Positions 46,376 to 51,069 of a stretch of DNA of 51,069 nt are shown in pieces. The notes below the pieces were generated by a model. The model did not search any database. It had not been told where the DNA came from and saw only the letters and a program-made list of their open reading frames with translations. The position numbers and the translations under genes were made by a program. Source of the stretch: Candidatus Brocadiaceae bacterium (GTDB lineage: Bacteria > Planctomycetota > Brocadiia > SM23-32); contig PUMJ01000001.1 of NCBI GenBank assembly GCA_003551305.1, positions 1 to 51,069 on the forward strand. The letters run 5' to 3'. Every line of letters starts with the position of its first letter. Position 1 is the first letter of the stretch.

Positions 46376-47755
46376 TCAGATGTCCCAGCCGGGGAGCAGG
46401 TCAGCCGTGGCCTCCAGCATCTCGTCCAGCATGTGCCACGCGGCATCGGGGCCGATGTGCACCAGGGGGTCGTGCAGCAGCGCCTGGAAGGCCAGGTCCC
46501 TGTCACGTTCCAGGGCCGCCCGCAGAGTAAGCTGGTGGACCTCCACGATGTGCCGCTGCATCGCCAGCGCCATCGCCGGCAGCCGTGGCTCGACGATGGG
46601 GTCCAGCTTGTCCTGCCGGAAGCGGACGTTCGACTCGATGATCGCACCGCGCGGCAGGCCCGGGGTCTGGCCCTCGTTGGGGATGTTCGTGCTCGTGTCC
46701 AGGTCGCCCAGGCCGAACAGGGCCAGCATCTGCTCCAGGTTCTCGCCGCCGGAGGGCTCGAGTTCCTCGGGCGCCTCGAGTTGCCTGTCCTCCCGGCGTT
46801 GGGCCGCCTGCTCGAGGCGGTACTTCGACGGGGTGCGGACCACGCCCCAGCGGTGCAGTTCCTGCTCATCGGTCATGTACCACGGCACAAACTCCACAAG
46901 GTGCCTGTCCCCCGCCGCGCCGAGCACGCCGAACCGGCGCAGGAAGTCGTAAGCCACCAGCAGGTCGTACTCGAACCACCACCCTTCTTCGAGCCGCTCT
47001 CGGGCCGCATCGGTGCGGTCCGCGAAGAAGCCCTCCTCTTCAATGCGCTCCTCCAGCAGCGGCCACAGGTCGTGCCCGTTCCACCAGGCGGACGTGGCCA
47101 TGGTGAAATGATTCACACCGGTGACCTCGACCCGGATGTCCTGCCGGGGCACTGACTCGACGCCGAAGTGCTCCTCGACCAGCCCGGCCAGGTGCCGCTG
47201 GGTGTGGAAGACCTCGTGGCAGTAGCCGAACGCCTTGATGTCCGGCTCGGCGGCATAGAGCGCGGCCACGCAGGTGGCCATAGGGTTGGTGCAGTTCATC
47301 ACCCACGCGTCCGGGCAGTGCTCCATCACCGCGTGGGCGAAGCCGGTGTAGATGGGCACGGTGCGCAGGGAGCGCACGAGGCCCGCCGGCCCGGCGGTGT
47401 CGCCCACGGTGTGCAGGATGCCGTACTTGGCCGGGATGTCTATGTCGCCGGCCATCATTGTGATGGGTCCGGGCTGGATGGCCATCATCACGAAGTCGGC
47501 CCCGTCCAGGGCCGGCCCGATCTTGCGATGGGCGCTCACCGAGAACTCGGTCACGGCGTCGGGGTGGGCGAAGATCGCCTCCCCGCGCTGAACGTTCTCC
47601 CTGGAAGCGCAGTAGTTGATGTCGTAGAGCGAGATGTGCCCCTTCACCCGCGGGCAGAGCGCCAAATCGCGCATCATGCCCGGCACCCAGGCGCGGCTGC
47701 CCCCGCCGATGAACGTTATCTTGACCTCCAGTGCCTGCTCGGACCTGGCGACCAT
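46376..47755 (-). CDS. glycoside hydrolase family 4 protein (alpha-galactosidase/glucuronidase-like)
   Basis: A 459-residue NAD- and Mn-dependent glycosidase of family GH4, which works by oxidation-elimination at C3. Seen are the dinucleotide motif ITFIGGGSRAW, the metal-binding cysteine in NCTNPMATC, the metal histidine region GYCHEVFHT and the family motif VTGVNHFTM. It is cytoplasmic and would act on an imported glycoside. AGGAGG precedes the ATG at 47755. It follows the serine-hydrolase fusion by 106 bp on the same strand. Specificity (galactoside, glucuronide or galacturonide) is not evident. Confidence 0.93.
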   Translation of the reverse strand: MVARSEQALEVKITFIGGGSRAWVPGMMRDLALCPRVKGHISLYDINYCASRENVQRGEAIFAHPDAVTEFSVSAHRKIGPALDGADFVMMAIQPGPITMMAGDIDIPAKYGILHTVGDTAGPAGLVRSLRTVPIYTGFAHAVMEHCPDAWVMNCTNPMATCVAALYAAEPDIKAFGYCHEVFHTQRHLAGLVEEHFGVESVPRQDIRVEVTGVNHFTMATSAWWNGHDLWPLLEERIEEEGFFADRTDAARERLEEGWWFEYDLLVAYDFLRRFGVLGAAGDRHLVEFVPWYMTDEQELHRWGVVRTPSKYRLEQAAQRREDRQLEAPEELEPSGGENLEQMLALFGLGDLDTSTNIPNEGQTPGLPRGAIIESNVRFRQDKLDPIVEPRLPAMALAMQRHIVEVHQLTLRAALERDRDLAFQALLHDPLVHIGPDAAWHMLDEMLEATADLLPGWDI

Positions 47756-47861
47756 GGGAACGATCCTCCTGTGCTGTGCTGCGGCCCGGGTGGAGAGGAG
47801 ATGATAGCCCCTGGGCCCATCGGTGGCAAAGCGAAGGCCGCTTCGGGGTGGAGCCTTGCCG

Positions 47862-49940
47862 CTACTCGGTCACGAGTTCGGCGCGGCGCACGGCGAAGGT
47901 GTCGTTGCCGGAGAAGACCAGGTGCACCGTCCTGCCGTCCTCGCTCATCCACTTCGTCGGGAAGCTGCCCGTCTCCCCGGGGCCCACGTCCCACAGTTCA
48001 GCATAATGGACTGCCGTCCACGGGCCCCACGGCTCAGGCGCGTCATAGACGCCAAACCCCCCGGAGAAGCGCGTCTGGGAGTCCATCGGGCGGTTTGGCA
48101 GTTGATGCCACCAGAGATAGCGACCCAGTCCGGCGTTGTACGTGACGCCGGAGCGCAGGCAGCGTCTCCGGTGCGTGAACACGGCGCCGCGCTCATCGGA
48201 ATCCCCGCTCCAACCAGGATTCCCCTGCTCATCGAGACCGGTGAAGAACTCGTAGGCGTCGCGCCGGCGGATGCGCTCCTTCGGCACCCGCATCAGGATC
48301 ATCCGGTCGGCGGCGCAGTATGCGCTGGGATTGTCGTGCGAATAGACATACACGAAGTCATCCCGCGCCCCGGCGTAGTTCGGCCCGAAGTTGAGGAACG
48401 TGCAGTATCCGAACTCCTCGAACCGCCAGTCGGCCCATGTCCAAGTCCGGGCGCGATCCTCCGACCACGCGAGCTGCGAGTGATGGCCATCGCCGTCGGC
48501 GTTGCGGGCCCAGAGGTAGAGGACGCCGTCCACCATGAGGATCCCGCTGCCCTTCCGCCCTCGGCGTCCCATGCCGCCTTCTTCGATGTTGGAGCGGACG
48601 TTCCGACCCTCTATCCCCGGCGGCGAACCGCTGACCTTCGCGCAGCCCATGCTCAGCTTGGTTTCAGTGGGCGGGTTGAAGCCCCAGCCGTCGCCCCAGG
48701 CGGTGTAGAGGTCGCCGTCGTCGGCCCACGTCAGGGGCCAGTTGTCGCTGCCGTCGCGCCCTTTCATGTGGCAACGCCGCACTATCTCCGACCGGGGGGC
48801 CCACTCGATGCGCTTGATGACGGGGCTCGGGGGGCACGGCGGCAGGAAGGCCTCCGCCAGGGGCCGCAGCAGGTGCTCGTCCACGCCGCCCCAGAAGGTC
48901 TGCCCTATCTGCCCGCCGTTGCGGACCACGACCATGTTCAGCATGGGGACGACGAACAGGTGCTGGTTGCCGGCCCCGGCACCGCCGAACGCGTCCCGCG
49001 GCATGCTCTCCCACACGCCATCGTGGTTCACCCACCAGCACAGGCCGGAGGCCGGCCGGGGGTCTTCCGGCCGTCGGCCCGAGAGCGGCGTCCCGGCGAA
49101 GGCGCTCACGCGTTCCACCCATTGCGGGTCCAGTATCTGTTCGCCGTCCCAGTTCCCCTTGCGGAGCATGAGGCGCCCGAGCCGGGCCACGGCGCGCGGG
49201 GTGAATTCGCCCCCGCCCCAGTTTGCCACAAGCGGCAGACCGTCCGTCTCGAACGTCTTCTCATAGCCGATAGACCACTCCTCGTCGCGGATGCCGATGG
49301 GCCGCATCACGCGTTCGCGCAACAGCGTGCGGATGTCCTCATGTTCCGTGCCCCGCAAGGCCGCCGTCACGCACCAGGACAGCATCGCCATGCCCGGGTT
49401 GCTGTAGGCGTAGTCCGAGCCCGGGCAGAAGAGGACGGGCGCGTCGTCGCGCGCGCTCAGGAAGGGGTTCGGCTCCTGTCGCCAGAAACGGCCCTTCCAG
49501 CCCGGCAACTCCATGTGATGCTCGTTCAAAGTCTTGCCTTCGGCCAGAGCCTGAAGGCGCTGCCGCTCGCCCAGTTCTGCGTCCTCCAGACCCGAAGTGT
49601 GCGTGGCAAGATGGCGTATCGTTACAAGGCCCTTCTGCGGGGAGTTGCGCCACTGGGGGACGTACTTGCAGGCGGGGTCATCAACGCGGATGAGCCCATC
49701 CTGTAAAGCCAGCGTCAGGGAGATGCCGCCGACCAGCGCCTTGGCGAGGGAGGCGGAATAGTGACGGTCGGCGCCAGTTCGCCCATCCTCGTATCGTTCG
49801 CACACGATGCGGTCGTTTCGCGCCACCAGCAGCGCCCTGGTCCGCTTCTGCGCCAGATCCGTCCACAGCCTGTCCAGCCGTTCCGAGCAGAGCCGCTCAT
49901 CCTCCGGTGACGCCTGCTCCCATTCGAACCGAGAGACCAT
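47862..49940 (-). CDS. serine hydrolase (beta-lactamase fold) fused to DUF4185-like propeller
   Basis: A 692-residue fusion. Residues ~1-390 are a class C beta-lactamase/esterase-like domain with catalytic SLAK (Ser64-Lys67) and the YSN motif (YAYSNPG). From about 395 a second domain begins that resembles the DUF4185 five-bladed propeller (NWPLTWADDGDLYTAWGDGWG; GSFPTKWMSEDGRTVHLVFSG). No signal peptide is visible. I chose the ATG at 49940, which has AAAGGGG upstream. It is upstream of GH4 on the same strand, suggesting de-esterification or recognition of a modified glycan. The pairing of these two domains is unusual. Confidence 0.85.
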   Translation of the reverse strand: MVSRFEWEQASPEDERLCSERLDRLWTDLAQKRTRALLVARNDRIVCERYEDGRTGADRHYSASLAKALVGGISLTLALQDGLIRVDDPACKYVPQWRNSPQKGLVTIRHLATHTSGLEDAELGERQRLQALAEGKTLNEHHMELPGWKGRFWRQEPNPFLSARDDAPVLFCPGSDYAYSNPGMAMLSWCVTAALRGTEHEDIRTLLRERVMRPIGIRDEEWSIGYEKTFETDGLPLVANWGGGEFTPRAVARLGRLMLRKGNWDGEQILDPQWVERVSAFAGTPLSGRRPEDPRPASGLCWWVNHDGVWESMPRDAFGGAGAGNQHLFVVPMLNMVVVRNGGQIGQTFWGGVDEHLLRPLAEAFLPPCPPSPVIKRIEWAPRSEIVRRCHMKGRDGSDNWPLTWADDGDLYTAWGDGWGFNPPTETKLSMGCAKVSGSPPGIEGRNVRSNIEEGGMGRRGRKGSGILMVDGVLYLWARNADGDGHHSQLAWSEDRARTWTWADWRFEEFGYCTFLNFGPNYAGARDDFVYVYSHDNPSAYCAADRMILMRVPKERIRRRDAYEFFTGLDEQGNPGWSGDSDERGAVFTHRRRCLRSGVTYNAGLGRYLWWHQLPNRPMDSQTRFSGGFGVYDAPEPWGPWTAVHYAELWDVGPGETGSFPTKWMSEDGRTVHLVFSGNDTFAVRRAELVTE

Positions 49941-49969
49941 CGGATGCCCCTTTCGCGCCGCGCCGGAAC

Positions 49970-49998
49970 TTGACCGCCCGGACACCGGCACCTATCGT
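49970..49998 (+). promoter_or_regulatory. sigma-70 promoter of the isomerase-transketolase operon
   Basis: TTGACC (49970-49975), a 17-bp spacer and TATCGT (49993-49998) predict a start near 50005 and a leader of about 40 nt. Confidence 0.45.
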
Positions 49999-50044
49999 GT
50001 AAACTCTTCCATTCCCGACCCTGCACGTTCCGGGAGACCCGACC

Positions 50045-50872
50045 ATGATAAAGGTGGCGGTGGCCGTTGCAACAGAAGACGCCATGCCCAGCGCATTCGT
50101 CGTGTGGCGCGGCATCGAGGACTCCATCCGGAAGGCGGCCGAGTTCGGCTACGACGGCATCGAACTGGCACTGAAAACGGCCGACCAGGTCAACCCCGAG
50201 CACGTGAAGCGGCTGCTGGCCGAACACAACCTGGCCTGTCCGTGCATCTCGACAGGACAGGTCTTCGCGGCCCTGGACCTCTATTTCACCGCGCGGGACG
50301 AAGCCAGGCGCCGGGAGGTCATCCGCGTCTTTCGGGAGATGATCGATCTGGCCTCCGAACTGGGGGCCATGGTCAACATAGGCCGCGCCCGCGGCTTCAT
50401 CGAGGAGGGGGAGGAGCCCGAAGAGGCCGAGGCCCGCTTCGTCGAGGTCGCCCGGGAGGTGGCCTCCTATGCCGAACCGAAGGGCGTCAAGCTCATCCTC
50501 GAACCCGTCAACCGTTATGAGATTAACTTCGTCAACTCGGTGCGGGACGGCGCAGCACTGCTGCGCAAGGTCGGAGCCCCGAACGTGGGACTGATGCCAG
50601 ACCTGTTCCACATGAACATCGAGGACCGCACCCTGGGCGGGGAACTGGAGGAACACGCCGACCTGGTGCAGTACATACACTTCGCCGATTCCAACCGGAT
50701 GGCCCCCGGACAGGGCCACACGGAGTTCCCGGCCGTCTTCGAGTCGCTGCGCCGGATGAGCTACAACGGATGGGTCTCCGTGGAGATCCTGCCCGAGCCC
50801 GACCCCGACACGGCCGCCCGGCAGGCCATCGAATCCCTTCGACCGCTGGTGGAGGACTACAACAGTGCCTGA
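50045..50872 (+). CDS. sugar isomerase/epimerase, xylose-isomerase-like TIM barrel
   Basis: A 275-residue protein of the hydroxypyruvate isomerase/AP-endonuclease-2 barrel family. Metal-site glutamates are visible in LILEPVNRYE and VEILPEPD, and metal-site Asp/His in MPDLFHMNIED and IHFADSNR. GGGAGA precedes the ATG. The stop overlaps the next transketolase start, so the product probably feeds that enzyme; a ketose, erythrulose or hydroxypyruvate substrate fits. It is divergent from the serine hydrolase gene. Confidence 0.9.
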   Translation: MIKVAVAVATEDAMPSAFVVWRGIEDSIRKAAEFGYDGIELALKTADQVNPEHVKRLLAEHNLACPCISTGQVFAALDLYFTARDEARRREVIRVFREMIDLASELGAMVNIGRARGFIEEGEEPEEAEARFVEVAREVASYAEPKGVKLILEPVNRYEINFVNSVRDGAALLRKVGAPNVGLMPDLFHMNIEDRTLGGELEEHADLVQYIHFADSNRMAPGQGHTEFPAVFESLRRMSYNGWVSVEILPEPDPDTAARQAIESLRPLVEDYNSA

Positions 50873-51069
50873 CTTCGAAGCCCTCACGCGCGACTGCCTA
50901 TGGCTGCGTAGCGAGATCATAGACGTCATATACAACGCCGGCTCGGGGCACAGCGGCGGCTCGCTGTCGGCCGTCGAGATAGTCTGGACGCTCTACTCGG
51001 AGATACTCAACGTCCGGCCGGACGAGCCCCAATGGCCCGACCGCGACCGCTTTATCCTCTCGAAGGGCC
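50865..51069 (+). CDS. transketolase, N-terminal subunit (second copy, cut by window end)
   Basis: The first 68 residues of a second split transketolase. It begins with GTG at 50865, overlapping the isomerase stop by 8 bp, with GGAGGA upstream. The sequence shows the typical AGSGHSGGSLSAVEI substrate loop and RDRFILSKG. It differs clearly from the N-terminal subunit at 40652-41701. The C-terminal subunit should follow outside the window. Confidence 0.9.
   Translation, partial: MPDFEALTRDCLWLRSEIIDVIYNAGSGHSGGSLSAVEIVWTLYSEILNVRPDEPQWPDRDRFILSKG

Overview
The window is a gene-dense, high-GC bacterial chromosome segment of about 51 kb with roughly 33 protein genes, most on the minus strand, and no rRNA or tRNA gene that I can see. 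A TolC-type outer-membrane channel, a secretin and AxA-type signal peptides point to a two-membrane cell. A glycyl radical enzyme with its activase points to anaerobic growth. Many sugar-acid and glycan genes, and a 9-bp triple repeat of a kind I associate with uncultured environmental genomes, suggest a heterotroph from a poorly cultured lineage, possibly in or near Planctomycetota/Lentisphaerota/Hydrogenedentota. That placement is a guess and I cannot fix the phylum from sequence alone.

Layout. 1-3.9 kb (+): the end of a MacB/FtsX-type permease, then a glycyl radical enzyme and its activase. 3.9-9.8 kb (-): a biosynthetic operon in the order carA-guaA-carB. 10-14.2 kb (-): a stand-alone glutamate synthase-like protein and, upstream of it, a sigma-54 activator with a degenerate KaiC-like N-terminus. 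A sigma-54-type promoter lies between them. 14.3-18 kb (-): purF and dapF (dapF first), then glutamate dehydrogenase. Ammonia and glutamine handling therefore dominates the first third.

18.2-22 kb (-) is the most unusual part. It is a tight four-gene operon of a fimbrial-subunit-like secreted protein, a large Ig-fold periplasmic (chaperone-like) protein, a secretin and a second subunit paralogous to the first. It looks like a chaperone-usher locus with a secretin where the usher should be. A long leader with a hairpin and a sigma-54-like site precedes it.

22.7-27.5 kb (-): a small protein plus a phosphoesterase, then an SDR/FAD-oxidoreductase/KDPG-aldolase operon for sugar-acid breakdown. 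27.8-29.5 kb (+): a TolC-like efflux protein. 29.6-35.6 kb (-): two nucleic-acid repair pairs, YhaO-YhaN (Mre11/Rad50-like) and archease-RtcB. 35.9-43 kb (-): a Rieske/FAD reductase with its own promoter, and a five-gene operon of four-carbon acid-sugar kinase, split transketolase, a racemase-superfamily protein and an MFS transporter. 43.1-51 kb: glycan-related genes (secreted apiosidase-like protein, FG-GAP-like protein, GH4 enzyme, serine hydrolase/DUF4185-like fusion), a sugar isomerase, and the start of a second split transketolase cut by the window end.

Recognisable -35/-10 pairs with 17-bp spacing, usually with strong Shine-Dalgarno sequences, set most starts. One secreted-enzyme gene looks leaderless.
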